From the NCBI GenBank assembly GCA_902774055.1, contig CACYGX010000006.1, positions 1-64,000 on the forward strand: a DNA stretch of 64,000 bases. The letters are read 5' to 3'. Shown here one piece after another: positions 9,002 to 17,274 of the stretch. This DNA comes from an uncultured Bacteroidales bacterium. GTDB taxonomy: Bacteria; Bacteroidota; Bacteroidia; Bacteroidales; Muribaculaceae. The position numbers and the translations under genes were made by a program. Within the stretch, counting starts at the first letter, position 1. Each line of letters begins with the position of its first letter. A model generated the notes under the pieces. That model did no database searches. It was not told the origin of the DNA and saw only the letters and a program-made list of their open reading frames with translations.

Positions 9002-9055
9002 AAAAACACAAATCAGGGCATCTTCAACGTTGAGGATGCCCTGATTTGTGTTTTT
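9002..9055. terminator. Perfect bidirectional terminator hairpin
   Basis: 21-base arms at 9002-9022 and 9035-9055 pair perfectly, and the 12-base loop is itself nearly palindromic (TCAACGTTGA). The arms end in A5 on the left and T5 on the right, so it can stop transcription from both the DUF4836 gene and the convergent beta-barrel gene. Confidence 0.92.
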
Positions 9056-9081
9056 GGTCTTTACCGGAGTGGCTTACAAGA

Positions 9082-9594
9082 TTAGAACTTGTAGTTGATG
9101 CCTGCACCGAAGATGCCCTGGTCCACCTTGCGGATGATGGTGTGACGGTACTCAAGGTTTACACCAAAGTGTTCGTTGATCTCATACTCAATGCCTGCAC
9201 CCAGGTTCAAGCCAACATGGTTCTCCTCGTCTTTGATTCTATGGGGCGTTCCGTCCTCATTATATGAGTCATATTTAACTGTCGTCATCGAGTAGTTGAG
9301 ACCGGCCAGCGGATAGATGAACAATTGGTCATTCCACAGGCCAAACAGATAATGAGCATTGAGGTTAACGTCCCACCAAGTAACATGGTCTTTCTCAAAG
9401 AAGTAGTTGAAACCAACCTCGCCACGCAACTTGTCAAGCACGCCATACTGGAAGCGGGCACCAACGCCCATGCTCTCGATCTCGCTACCATAAAGCAAGT
9501 TAACACCAACAGCGGTCTCGCCCTGATGTACCTGAGCCTGAGCGAAGCCCATACCGAGCATCAGCACACATACGAGAGTAAAAATCTTCTTCAT
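9082..9594 (-). CDS. Small outer-membrane beta-barrel protein (OmpX/OmpA-barrel type)
   Basis: 170 residues with a clear signal peptide (MKKIFTLVCVLMLGMGFAQA, cleavage near residue 20). The mature part is a series of alternating hydrophobic/polar strands, including VGARFQYGVLDKLRGEVGFN and LNLGAGIEYEINEHFGVNLE, ending in aromatic GINYKF. This is the pattern of 8-stranded barrels. These porin-like or structural proteins sit in the outer membrane; the exact role is unknown. A weak promoter-like TTG and TACACTTTG lie about 60-90 bases upstream. Confidence 0.85.
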   Translation of the reverse strand: MKKIFTLVCVLMLGMGFAQAQVHQGETAVGVNLLYGSEIESMGVGARFQYGVLDKLRGEVGFNYFFEKDHVTWWDVNLNAHYLFGLWNDQLFIYPLAGLNYSMTTVKYDSYNEDGTPHRIKDEENHVGLNLGAGIEYEINEHFGVNLEYRHTIIRKVDQGIFGAGINYKF

Positions 9595-9760
9595 TTTTTC
9601 TAAGTTTTAAATTGTTTATTGATAATTTTTAATTGCCGCTAATAAAACAAAGTGTAAAGTTACAGTTTATTTTTCAACTGACCAAACAAAAGCATTGATT
9701 TTACAAAAAATGGTCATCAACTGCCATGAAAAAGCCCTCTGGGTGATGGCTTTTACACAC

Positions 9761-9786
9761 AAAAAAAGCTGCCCTTGTGAGGCAGC
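9761..9786 (-). terminator. rpoD terminator
   Basis: On the minus strand GCTGCC (9786-9781 side) pairs with GGCAGC (9773-9768) and is followed by seven T (9767-9761). A second hairpin with 7-bp arms at 9730-9736 and 9748-9754 lies just beyond. Confidence 0.8.
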
Positions 9787-9824
9787 CTAACTCTTTTTAC
9801 TAACATGATTGGTGAGACCGTCGT

Positions 9825-10682
9825 CTAGCCTAGATAAGCCTTGAGCAGCTTGCTCTTTTGACCCTTGAGGCGACGGATGGCCTTCTCCTTGATTTGGCGA
9901 ACGCGTTCGCGGGTCAAGTCGAATTTGGCTCCGATTTCCTCGAGCGTCATTTCCTGGCAGCCAATACCGAAGAACATCTTGAGGATGTCTCGTTCACGGG
10001 GATTGAGCTGGTCCAGGGCTCGGTTCACTTCCTTAGAGAGCGACTCCTGGTTCAAGGTCGAGTCGGCCATGGGGGAGTCGTTGTTGGGAAGGACGTCAAG
10101 CAGACTGTTGTCCTCGCCTTCGACAAACGGCGCGTCGACCGAGACGTGGCGGCCCGATACCTTCATCGTGTCGCTGATCTTGTCAACGGGGATGTCAAGA
10201 CGTTCGGCAAGCTCCTCGGCCGAGGGGCGGCGCTCATGCTCTTGCTCAAACCTGGACTGGGCCTTGCTGATCTTGTTGATCGAGCCTACCTGGTTGAGCG
10301 GCAGTCTGACGATGCGGGATTGCTCGGCAAGCGCCTGAAGGATGGATTGACGAATCCACCAAACGGCATAGGAGATAAACTTGAAGCCACGCGTCTCGTC
10401 GAATTTCTGCGCTGCCTTGATAAGGCCCAGATTACCCTCGTCGATCAAGTCGGGAAGACTCAATCCCTGGTTCTGGTACTGCTTTGCGACTGAAACGACA
10501 AAACGCAAGTTGGCATTGACAAGTTTGTCAAGTGCCGCCTGGTCGCCTTGGCGGATGCGTTGTGCCAACTCAACTTCCTCATCGACCGTAATGAGTTCTT
10601 TACGGCCGATTTCTTGAAGATACTTGTCGAGTGACGCACTCTCGCGATTAGTAATGGATTTTGTAATTTTAAGTTGTCTCAT
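9825..10682 (-). CDS. rpoD: Primary RNA polymerase sigma factor (sigma-70 / sigma-ABfr type)
   Basis: 285 residues, the short form of primary sigma in Bacteroidota, lacking region 1.1 and the long non-conserved insert. Region 1.2 is at about 12-45, region 2 at 62-117 including the -10-reading [20 protein letters not shown], region 3 at about 120-200, and the region 4 helix-turn-helix [24 protein letters not shown] segment near 240-265. It directs RNA polymerase to the TTTG/TAnnTTTG promoters seen throughout this window. It is monocistronic, with its own promoter and terminator. Confidence 0.97.
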   Translation of the reverse strand: MRQLKITKSITNRESASLDKYLQEIGRKELITVDEEVELAQRIRQGDQAALDKLVNANLRFVVSVAKQYQNQGLSLPDLIDEGNLGLIKAAQKFDETRGFKFISYAVWWIRQSILQALAEQSRIVRLPLNQVGSINKISKAQSRFEQEHERRPSAEELAERLDIPVDKISDTMKVSGRHVSVDAPFVEGEDNSLLDVLPNNDSPMADSTLNQESLSKEVNRALDQLNPRERDILKMFFGIGCQEMTLEEIGAKFDLTRERVRQIKEKAIRRLKGQKSKLLKAYLG

Positions 10683-10707
10683 CTAACTAGTGTAGAGTTT
10701 AAGCGTG

Positions 10708-10738
10708 CAAAATTACAACAATTTCATGAATTCTGCAA
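10708..10738 (-). promoter_or_regulatory. rpoD promoter
   Basis: On the minus strand, TTG (10738-10736), a 20-base spacer, and TAATTTTG (10715-10708). The start would lie near 10702, giving a leader of about 20 nt. Confidence 0.78.
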
Positions 10739-11039
10739 GTATTCTTTCAAAAAATGCTTGAATATTTTTTATGGTGCCACCGTCATGTGGTGGGTTGATT
10801 ATTGATACACAGCAAAAAGCGTGCCAAAAAATAATGAGCTGTCATTCTTATGGCGCACGGCAGATTGCACCCGTCGCTAGGTGATAGCGACAAATGTCAT
10901 GGGAAACCTAAGCGCTGGCAACTGCTGTCTCGCGCGAAGGGTGGGTTTTTGCAGTATCGTCTTGTGCTTCCAGGTTTATATCAATGAAGCATTTTCAGGG
11001 TGTTGTGATTATGGGGAAGAAGTGGTACGTTTTTTCCCG
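10739..11039. other. Gene-free region upstream of rpoD
   Basis: About 300 bases without a credible coding frame. It has a perfect 6-bp hairpin GTCGCT/AGCGAC (10873-10878, 10886-10891) in a GC-richer stretch of about 10840-10960. It may hold an uncharacterised RNA or upstream regulatory DNA, but no known RNA family was recognised. Confidence 0.4.
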
Positions 11040-11231
11040 TTACGATGACAACATCACTCCTTCATGTTCATTGATGATCAACTGCTCCACAATACCAGCC
11101 AGGGGCTTGTCGTGGAACTCGGCTAACTCTTTGAGCTTTACCTTGGTTTCCTCCGAAATCAGGATGGATAACTGCACTCGTTTCCCGTAAATTCTGGGCC
11201 TTCCGGCACCTGGTCTAGATCCTCCTCTCAT
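11040..11231 (-). CDS. Ribbon-helix-helix-type small DNA-binding protein
   Basis: 63 residues starting MRGGSRPGAGRPRIYGKRVQ, the glycine/arginine-rich leader typical of many small RHH proteins, followed by a beta strand (VQLSILISEET) and two helices (KVKLKELAEFHDKP, LAGIVEQLIINEHE). RHH dimers bind DNA through the strand and act as antitoxins, plasmid repressors or element-encoded regulators. No toxin gene adjoins it, so a partner is not visible. A possible -7 box TATATTTG (minus strand, 11292-11285) lies about 60 bases upstream. It sits between rpoD and an inverted-repeat element, in AT-rich DNA. Confidence 0.75.
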   Translation of the reverse strand: MRGGSRPGAGRPRIYGKRVQLSILISEETKVKLKELAEFHDKPLAGIVEQLIINEHEGVMLSS

Positions 11232-11466
11232 AAGTTATAGTAATTATTAGAGATTAATTGAGATAGTTATTTACAACTTTTCTGCAAATATAATACATTT
11301 TTTTAATATACTCATCATTTTAGGTATTTTTTTTGAAAAAATATTGAAGAATTTGTATTTAGATATGCAATTCCATGTTTTTTTTGCCGTTCGACTAAAA
11401 ATATCATTTGTGTCCACATTAAATATTTTTAAACTCATCGAAAAATCAAGGTGCGTTTGTAGAGCT
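11232..11466. other. AT-rich gene-free spacer
   Basis: Very AT-rich, with several T and A runs, including eight T near 11322-11330 and 11378-11386. Apart from the -7-like box near 11285-11292, nothing was recognised. Confidence 0.4.
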
Positions 11467-11650
11467 GCAGGCTTGCCTGGGACTGTAGGGCCTCGCCTTG
11501 GCGTGGCCGTTCCTGCTGGATAACCTGCAGCACTTGGTTTCTGGATGAGCATGCAAGAAGTGAGTATTATAGCTATTTGCTGAAGTATTACCATCGGCCA
11601 CCCATTGGCCACGCCAAGGCGAGGCCCTACATCCCATCCACAGCGTTGGC
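11467..11650. repeat. Interspersed inverted-repeat element, family A, copy 1
   Basis: Perfect 24-base inverted arms at 11485-11508 (starting GTAGGGCCTCGCC) and 11607-11630 surround about 98 bases. The flanking GCAGGCTTGCCT at 11467-11478 and the outer right side also match copy 3 at 60383-60573. It is GC-rich inside AT-rich surroundings. The frames it carries are not convincing genes. It may be a MITE-like or REP-like repeat, or a large structured RNA/terminator. Confidence 0.85.
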
Positions 11651-11731
11651 ACTTATAAGTAAAAAGTGGCGACGGTGCTCCCATGGAAGGGGGCGTCGTC
11701 GCCACATGTCGAAATTTGTATGATGAGATTT

Positions 11732-13282
11732 TTATTCCTCGTCGTCGCTCAGGTCAACGGCGTAGTAAACCTTCTTGCCAGTGGGGTAGAAGCCGGTGAT
11801 GAACATCACCTTGTCGCTGTCACCGCTGCGCATGATTTGGTTGTAGATGTTCTCCACGTCATCGCGCGAGTCAACAGGGATGTTGTTGATGTCGGTGATG
11901 ATGAAGCCGTCGCGGATGCCGGCGTTCTTGAACTTACCAGCCTTGATGCCTACAACCTTCAAGCCCTTGCTGATGGCCAGGTCTTCCTTGTCCTCCTTGC
12001 TCAGTTCGGTGAAGGCGCAACCCAGTGACATGACGTCGCTCTGCTTGGTCATCTTGGTGTTGCCCTGGTCGTTCTTGAAGGTGACGGTGGTGTGGCGCAA
12101 CTTGTTGTCGCGGTAGTATTCAACCTCTGCCTTGTCGCCGGGGCGCAGTTTGTTCATCTCCTCCTGCATCTCGCCGCTGTCCTTGACGCGTGCGCCGTTG
12201 AGCTTGACGATAACGTCACCCTCTTGCAGGCCGGCCTCCTTGGCAGCGCCACGGTCAGTAACCTTGGCGACATAGATGCCCTCGTTGGTAGCGGTGATTT
12301 TCTCCTCCTTGGCCTTCTCGGCGGTCAACTCGGTGTACTGGATGCCGAGCACGGCGCGTTGCACGGTGCCATATTGCTTGATGTCGGTGATGACCTTCTT
12401 GACAGTGTTGCTGGGAACGGCAAATGAGCAGCCGCTGTAGTTACCCGTCTGGGAGTAGATCATGGTGTTGATGCCGATGAGTTCGCCTGCGGTATTCACC
12501 AGTGCACCACCCGAATTGCCGGGGTTGACGGCAGCGTCATGCTGGATAAAGGCCTTGATGCCACCATTGTCGCTGGTGTTCATGCCACGGGCCTTGGCGC
12601 TGATGATGCCGGCGGTGACAGTCGAGTTGAAGCCGAAGGGATTGCCCACGGCGACACACCACTGTCCCACCTTGACGGCGTCACTGTTGCCGAAGGTGAT
12701 GGCGTGCAGGTCCTTGGCGTTGATCTTGATTAGGGCGATATCGGTCTTCTCGTCGGTGCCAATCACGGTAGCGTTGAACTGACGGTTGTCGTTGAGGGTG
12801 ACCTCAAGCTTCTCGGCGCCGTCAATGACGTGGTTGTTGGTGACGATGTAGCCGTCGGGGCTGATGATGACGCCCGAGCCCATGCCCTTAGGCTGCGGCT
12901 CACTCTTTTGCTGCGGCTGCTGTTGTTTGCGCTGGCGCTGGCCTTGACCGTAACCGGGGCCAAAGAACCACTCGAACGGGTCAAAGAAGTCGCCCTGGTA
13001 GTAATTCTGTTGGGGGGTGGCGTAACTCTTGATGCTCACCACGCAGTTGATGGTGTTCTCAGCGACATCGGTGAAATCACGGCTCATGTCGATAGCTCTG
13101 GTCGATGTCTGCACAAAGCCGTCGTTGGAGGCCTTGCTCTCCTTATTTAACACGTAGGTATCGGTGATGACACCTTTCTTCTGTAACTCGCTTGTTGCCA
13201 TCATGGTTGCTGCCGAACCCATCATCGAGGCAGCTACAAGCATAATCGCTAATTTCAAGTTTCTTTTCATGTGTTGGTTCAT
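11732..13282 (-). CDS. degP: Periplasmic serine protease HtrA/DegP family
   Basis: 516 residues: an N-terminal signal/anchor (about 8-30), a trypsin-like domain with triad H151 (TNNHVIDG), D181 (KTDIALIK) and S257 (NPGNSGGAL), then two PDZ domains at about 300-400 and 420-510. A Gln/Pro-rich linker (QRQRKQQQPQQ) precedes the protease domain. HtrA proteins degrade or hold misfolded envelope proteins in the periplasm. Starts at residue 1 or at Met5 (MKRNLK) are both possible; the latter gives a tighter signal peptide. It is preceded by a strong promoter. A DegQ/DegS-like role cannot be excluded, but two PDZ domains favour DegP/DegQ. Confidence 0.95.
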   Translation of the reverse strand: MNQHMKRNLKLAIMLVAASMMGSAATMMATSELQKKGVITDTYVLNKESKASNDGFVQTSTRAIDMSRDFTDVAENTINCVVSIKSYATPQQNYYQGDFFDPFEWFFGPGYGQGQRQRKQQQPQQKSEPQPKGMGSGVIISPDGYIVTNNHVIDGAEKLEVTLNDNRQFNATVIGTDEKTDIALIKINAKDLHAITFGNSDAVKVGQWCVAVGNPFGFNSTVTAGIISAKARGMNTSDNGGIKAFIQHDAAVNPGNSGGALVNTAGELIGINTMIYSQTGNYSGCSFAVPSNTVKKVITDIKQYGTVQRAVLGIQYTELTAEKAKEEKITATNEGIYVAKVTDRGAAKEAGLQEGDVIVKLNGARVKDSGEMQEEMNKLRPGDKAEVEYYRDNKLRHTTVTFKNDQGNTKMTKQSDVMSLGCAFTELSKEDKEDLAISKGLKVVGIKAGKFKNAGIRDGFIITDINNIPVDSRDDVENIYNQIMRSGDSDKVMFITGFYPTGKKVYYAVDLSDDEE

Positions 13283-13346
13283 TTTGTTAAATATTTGTTG
13301 GTTTTAAATTTTCTAAGTGTTAAATTTAACTTTTCAATTGTTGTGC

Positions 13347-13376
13347 CAAAAGTACAACGAAAAATGACATTGGCAA
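13347..13376 (-). promoter_or_regulatory. htrA/degP promoter
   Basis: On the minus strand TTG (13376-13374), 19 bases, and TACTTTTG (13354-13347). It gives a leader of about 60 nt. No envelope-stress operator was recognised. Confidence 0.78.
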
Positions 13377-13479
13377 TAGTTTCCCCATTTATTTTAAACT
13401 AAATTAATAGCATTGGTACATCTTTTTAAATAGTTTTACAATAGGGACTGTCCGTGTAACAATTAATGACATTTTGTCA

Positions 13480-13527
13480 TGCAAAAATCAATCCCGCACA
13501 CTTGGCAGCGCCATGAATGCGGGATTG
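13480..13527 (-). terminator. folC terminator
   Basis: On the minus strand CAATCCCGCA (13527-13518) pairs with TGCGGGATTG (13498-13489), followed by ATTTTTG. An inner TGGC/GCCA pair strengthens the loop. Confidence 0.85.
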
Positions 13528-13561
13528 TAGTGGGGGAGGGATGGGAGAATGTGGTCGACTG

Positions 13562-14893
13562 TCAGTTCTCCAGTTGGTCACCGTAGCCGAGGCCCTGGAA
13601 CAGCTCGGCAAGCACATACATGCTGCCACCAACGTAAATCAGGTCGCGGGGTGCCGCAGCCGCGCGGGCGGCATCGAGGGCTTCCATTACATTATTATAT
13701 ACTTTCCCGCGTAGGCCGTGCTCGGCAGCAAGTTCCTGCAATGCTGTAACTGGTAGGGCGCGTGACGTCTGGGCCTGGGTGAAGTAGTAGGTAGCCTTCT
13801 TGGGCAGCAGGTCGAGGATGCCGTTCACGTCCTTGTCGGCCATGAAGCCGATGACCATGTGGAGGTCGTCAAATTGCTCGAGCTGGAGTTGTTTCATGGC
13901 CAAAGGCATGCTCGCCATGTTGTGGGCCGAGTCGCAAATGGTCAGTGGCTTGGTGTCGATTCTCATCCATCGTCCCATGAGGCCTGTCGTCTCGACAACG
14001 GTAGCAAATCCTTCGCGAATGGCATCGTCCCTCACACGGTATTTCAATTGCTTGAGCACGTTGAACGCGGTCAGAACGGTGTTGGCATTCTCAATCTGGA
14101 ATTCGCCGTTCAGTTCACAGTTGATGGTGCCATAGTTCACCGTCTTGAGGCGTAACATGCCATCGACTTGCTTGGCGTCGATGACCTCGGGCTTGTCTTG
14201 GGCAAACACGATTTTGGCATACTGGCGCTGAGCGTAATTATAGATGACTTGTCGCACGCTGCCCTCGGCATGGCCGACGACCACGGGCTTCCCATGCTTG
14301 ATAATGCCGGCTTTCTCGCTGGCGATCTGTTCAATGGTGTTGCCCAGGAATTGCTGGTGGTCAAAGCCGATATTGGTGATGATACTCAAGTCTGGAGTGA
14401 CGATGTTCGAGCTATCGAGCCTGCCGCCCAGTCCTGTCTCGATGACAGCAACGTTGACATTGCGCCAGGCAAAGTAGTCGAAGGCCATCGTAGAGGTCAA
14501 TTCAAAGAATGAGGGTTCAAATCCTTTGAGTTGTTTCTGCTTGTAGTCAGCCACCCATTGCATAACAAAATTGCGGCTGATTTTCTTGCCATTCACGCGG
14601 ATGCGTTCCCTGAAGTCCACAAAGTGGGGTGAGGTGAACAATCCCACACGGTAGCCGCACTTCTGCAAACAGGAAGCAATCAAGTGGGCTGTCGAGCCTT
14701 TGCCGTTAGTGCCGGCGATGTGGATGATGCGGTAGCGTCGGTGGGGCTCGTGATAGAGCTTGTCTAGAGCGATGCTGGTGTCAAGTCCAGGTTTGTAACC
14801 TGCTGCACCGTCGCGTTCAAAGGCAGGGCGCTGGTTGTAAAGATATTGCAGCGTGCGCTCCCACTTTCGCGCTAATTCTTCTTTTCTTGCCAT
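13562..14893 (-). CDS. folC: Bifunctional dihydrofolate/folylpolyglutamate synthase
   Basis: 443 residues. The P-loop HIAGTNGKGSTAHLI (about 58-72) is the Mur-ligase-like ATP site of FolC. Further hallmarks are LFTSPHFVDFRERI, the segment VNVAVIETGLGGRLDSSNIV and STMAFDYFA, and a C-terminal Mur ligase domain. It ligates glutamate to dihydropteroate and adds poly-glutamate tails in the cytoplasm, linking to folD about 28 kb away in the same one-carbon pathway. It is single-gene, with a terminator after it, and lies next to rnpB transcribed in the same direction. Confidence 0.95.
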   Translation of the reverse strand: MARKEELARKWERTLQYLYNQRPAFERDGAAGYKPGLDTSIALDKLYHEPHRRYRIIHIAGTNGKGSTAHLIASCLQKCGYRVGLFTSPHFVDFRERIRVNGKKISRNFVMQWVADYKQKQLKGFEPSFFELTSTMAFDYFAWRNVNVAVIETGLGGRLDSSNIVTPDLSIITNIGFDHQQFLGNTIEQIASEKAGIIKHGKPVVVGHAEGSVRQVIYNYAQRQYAKIVFAQDKPEVIDAKQVDGMLRLKTVNYGTINCELNGEFQIENANTVLTAFNVLKQLKYRVRDDAIREGFATVVETTGLMGRWMRIDTKPLTICDSAHNMASMPLAMKQLQLEQFDDLHMVIGFMADKDVNGILDLLPKKATYYFTQAQTSRALPVTALQELAAEHGLRGKVYNNVMEALDAARAAAAPRDLIYVGGSMYVLAELFQGLGYGDQLEN

Positions 14894-14950
14894 ATTCTAT
14901 TTTTGTCGTTCTATCGACCTGAATTAATCTTTTGACTGGGTAGTGATAAT

Positions 14951-15325
14951 GAAAAAAGAAGACAGTATGGCTATAAGCCGGGTTATGTACCTGCCACAAG
15001 GGCGGGCGCCTGTCATTTATCTGTCCGACGCATTGCTGCGCCGATATAGCGTTCTACCCCCCGACAATGGGCGAGCAACCCTTAGATGCCGGTATACATG
15101 AACTTGCAACTCACAGGTAGTGCGGCGCGCTGTGTCACCACAGTGCCCGGTGGGCTCTTACCCCGCCTTTTCACCCTTACCGCAACGAATTGCGGCGGTT
15201 GTTTTCTGTCACCTTAACCCTACGGTCTCCCGTAGCTTCCCGTTAGGAAATGTGATGCTCTGCGTTGCCCGGACTTTCCTCTCGCAACCACAATGTTCAC
15301 GAGCGACAAGCCGCCATACTGCTTC
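14951..15325 (-). ncRNA. rnpB: RNase P RNA (bacterial class A)
   Basis: The minus strand contains the diagnostic RNase P core GAGGAAAGTCCGGGC near the 5' end, the ACAGAA segment, and the GGTAAGGGTGAAAAGG / GGTAAGAGCCCACCG block. The 5' GAAGCAGTATGGC pairs with the 3' GCCATACTG to close helix P1. The RNA is about 365 nt and ends in TCTTCTTTTTTC, a U-run terminator at about 14951-14960. It is the catalytic subunit that trims tRNA 5' leaders. It sits upstream of folC on the same strand but has its own promoter. Confidence 0.96.
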
Positions 15326-15333
15326 AAGCGGCG

Positions 15334-15365
15334 CAAAATTACAACGAATTATCAGTTTATGCAAA
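15334..15365 (-). promoter_or_regulatory. rnpB promoter
   Basis: On the minus strand TTTG (15365-15362), exactly 20 bases, and TAATTTTG (15341-15334), a full consensus match. The -7 box ends 9 bases before the inferred RNA 5' end. Confidence 0.88.
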
Positions 15366-15438
15366 TTTTTTATTCCATTTGCTCAATTTTGTGTCCTGCC
15401 CTGCGTTAAGATGAAAGACAACGTTTAGAATTGATGCT

Positions 15439-17148
15439 ATGGATTTTCTCAAGAAGTTTTCATTCACTGGCATAATAGCGCGTTTGGGGCAGAGTCTCAA
15501 GCGGTTCCCGATTGCGATGCTGCTGGTGGCGGTGCTGATGTGTTTTCTTATCTACAGCAATCATGGCGGCGACCTGGGGCCGAAGAAGAATTTCTTTTTC
15601 ATTTTCTATCCTGCAACAGGGGCCTTGCTTGCTGTATCGCTCTCGTTGTTGACCGAGGACTTCAAGCGCTGGCGGGTTTCGGTATTGGTTCAGGCGCTTA
15701 TTCATGCCGCATGGCTGGCGATATCAATCTATCTGTCACGGCTGGACCGCTTCTCGCTACCGCAGACGATAGCTGTCGTCGCCACAGTGTTTGCCATCGG
15801 AATTTCCATCTTTCTCATCTGTTTCTACCGCAAAAGCCATGACGTGCCGTTCTGGAACTTTTCAATACGCACCCTGATGGGACTTGCCGTGGCGGTCGCC
15901 ATCGGTGGCATCTTGACGCTGGGCCTGTATGCCTTGATTGAATCGTTGAAGATGCTGTTTGATTTGTCGATCAGCAACCTCGTTTACCCGGATATCGCTA
16001 TCCTGTGCATGGTGGCGCTTACTTCGGTGCTGTTCATGAATCTCATACCTGCGGGCGAAGACAAGTACCTGACGTCAGCCCCCGAGTTCTCGCGTTTTGC
16101 CAAGGGGGTGGTGCAATACCTCTTCTTGCCATTGTTGGGCACGTACATGATCACGCTCTACGCTTACGCCGTCAAAATTCTGCACCAGTGGTCATTGCCC
16201 GTGGGTGGCGTGAGTTATCTGGTGAGTGGCAGCATGGTGCTCATGGTCTTGCTCATCTATGTGACCTATCCCATCCAGCATCTGGAGGGTAATAAACTTT
16301 TCAAGCGTGTGGCGAGATTGCTGCCTGTGGCTATGTTGCCGCTGCTTGCATTGATGACGGTCGCCATCGGGCGACGGTTGAGTGACTACGGCATCACGCT
16401 GAGCCGACTGTATCTGCTGGTGTTCAACCTGTGGTGCTATGCCGTGTGCCTGTGGCTGATTTTCACTCGCAACAAGCGCATCTGGCCAGTTCCAGCCTCG
16501 TTTGCTATTATCCTGTTCCTCATCTCGGTGGGGCCGCAGAGTATCGCCAATGTGACCCAACATCAATTGAAGAAAGAGGCTCGCGCGGCCTTCATGGCAT
16601 CGGGCATCCAGGAGTTCCCCGTTACTAGTGAGCAGTATGAGCAGTGGCTCGCGCAGGCCGACCCCAAGGTGGCCCGAACCATCGACTCCAAACTCGACTA
16701 CCTCAATACCGATTTCGGTTTCAGGTCCGTCAGCGATTTGCTGGCTAAGGATGTTATCCTAGGCCGTGTGTCCGCATTTGATGAGAATGGCCATATCATC
16801 TCGAGCACTCCCGACACCTATGCTAATGAAGACCTGATCATTAATGCCCCTGTGCCATCAGGTTATGCCACCATGACAATGGTTCACGGAACGGATAACA
16901 ATATCGTCAAGATGGCTGGCAACAAGATCGTGATCAAGGTGGACGACAGCAGCGACGTGGAGCACCTGTTCGAAATGAATGTCAAGCAGTTGGCCGCATT
17001 TGACGACGAGAGGAATCCCGATGGCGTTGACAAGCCCTTGCTTTTCGAGAACAGTGAAGCCTTGTTGCTGATTAATGATTTCCGCGTTACCGTTTTTCCT
17101 TCAGGCGTTCAATACTTGAATTTCACTGGAATCTTGTTTACTAGATAG
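15439..17148 (+). CDS. DUF4153 domain multi-pass membrane protein
   Basis: 569 residues. About ten hydrophobic helices cover residues 20-380 (for example PIAMLLVAVLMCFLIY and IAVVATVFAIGISIFLICF), followed by a soluble C-terminal domain of about 180 residues. The arrangement and the segment LIPAGEDKYLTSAPEFSRFA match DUF4153 proteins of Bacteroidota, whose function is unknown. It lies just outside rnpB, transcribed divergently. A long hairpin follows the stop. Confidence 0.82.
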   Translation: MDFLKKFSFTGIIARLGQSLKRFPIAMLLVAVLMCFLIYSNHGGDLGPKKNFFFIFYPATGALLAVSLSLLTEDFKRWRVSVLVQALIHAAWLAISIYLSRLDRFSLPQTIAVVATVFAIGISIFLICFYRKSHDVPFWNFSIRTLMGLAVAVAIGGILTLGLYALIESLKMLFDLSISNLVYPDIAILCMVALTSVLFMNLIPAGEDKYLTSAPEFSRFAKGVVQYLFLPLLGTYMITLYAYAVKILHQWSLPVGGVSYLVSGSMVLMVLLIYVTYPIQHLEGNKLFKRVARLLPVAMLPLLALMTVAIGRRLSDYGITLSRLYLLVFNLWCYAVCLWLIFTRNKRIWPVPASFAIILFLISVGPQSIANVTQHQLKKEARAAFMASGIQEFPVTSEQYEQWLAQADPKVARTIDSKLDYLNTDFGFRSVSDLLAKDVILGRVSAFDENGHIISSTPDTYANEDLIINAPVPSGYATMTMVHGTDNNIVKMAGNKIVIKVDDSSDVEHLFEMNVKQLAAFDDERNPDGVDKPLLFENSEALLLINDFRVTVFPSGVQYLNFTGILFTR

Positions 17149-17167
17149 GCGAGAAATGAACTTAGTT

Positions 17168-17217
17168 CAATGGCTCGAAAAAAGTGACGGATGTTGATAA
17201 CTTTTTTCGGGCCATTG
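17168..17217 (+). terminator. Long hairpin after the DUF4153 gene
   Basis: 18-base arms (17168-17185 with 17200-17217, one G-U pair) around a 14-base loop, 19 bases after the DUF4153 stop. It overlaps the upstream edge of the next promoter. There is no clean T-run behind it, so it may also be a regulatory structure. Confidence 0.6.
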
Positions 17218-17250
17218 TTGTTTAAATATCGCTACTTGGTAGTAATTTTG
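17218..17250 (+). promoter_or_regulatory. Promoter for the secreted protein at 17275
   Basis: TTG at 17218-17220, 22 bases, and TAATTTTG at 17243-17250. The start would be near 17257, only about 18 nt before the ATG at 17275, which supports that start over one further upstream. Confidence 0.7.
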
Positions 17251-17274
17251 CACTATAAAATTATTAATGTGCAA

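Noticed and set aside
11271..11705. 144-codon minus-strand frame through repeat family A copy 1
   Set aside because: It spans inverted arms and AT-rich spacer, and its copy 3 counterpart is not collinear; likely a spurious gene often annotated in such repeats.
15120..15428. 102-codon plus-strand frame
   Set aside because: It lies inside the RNase P RNA gene.
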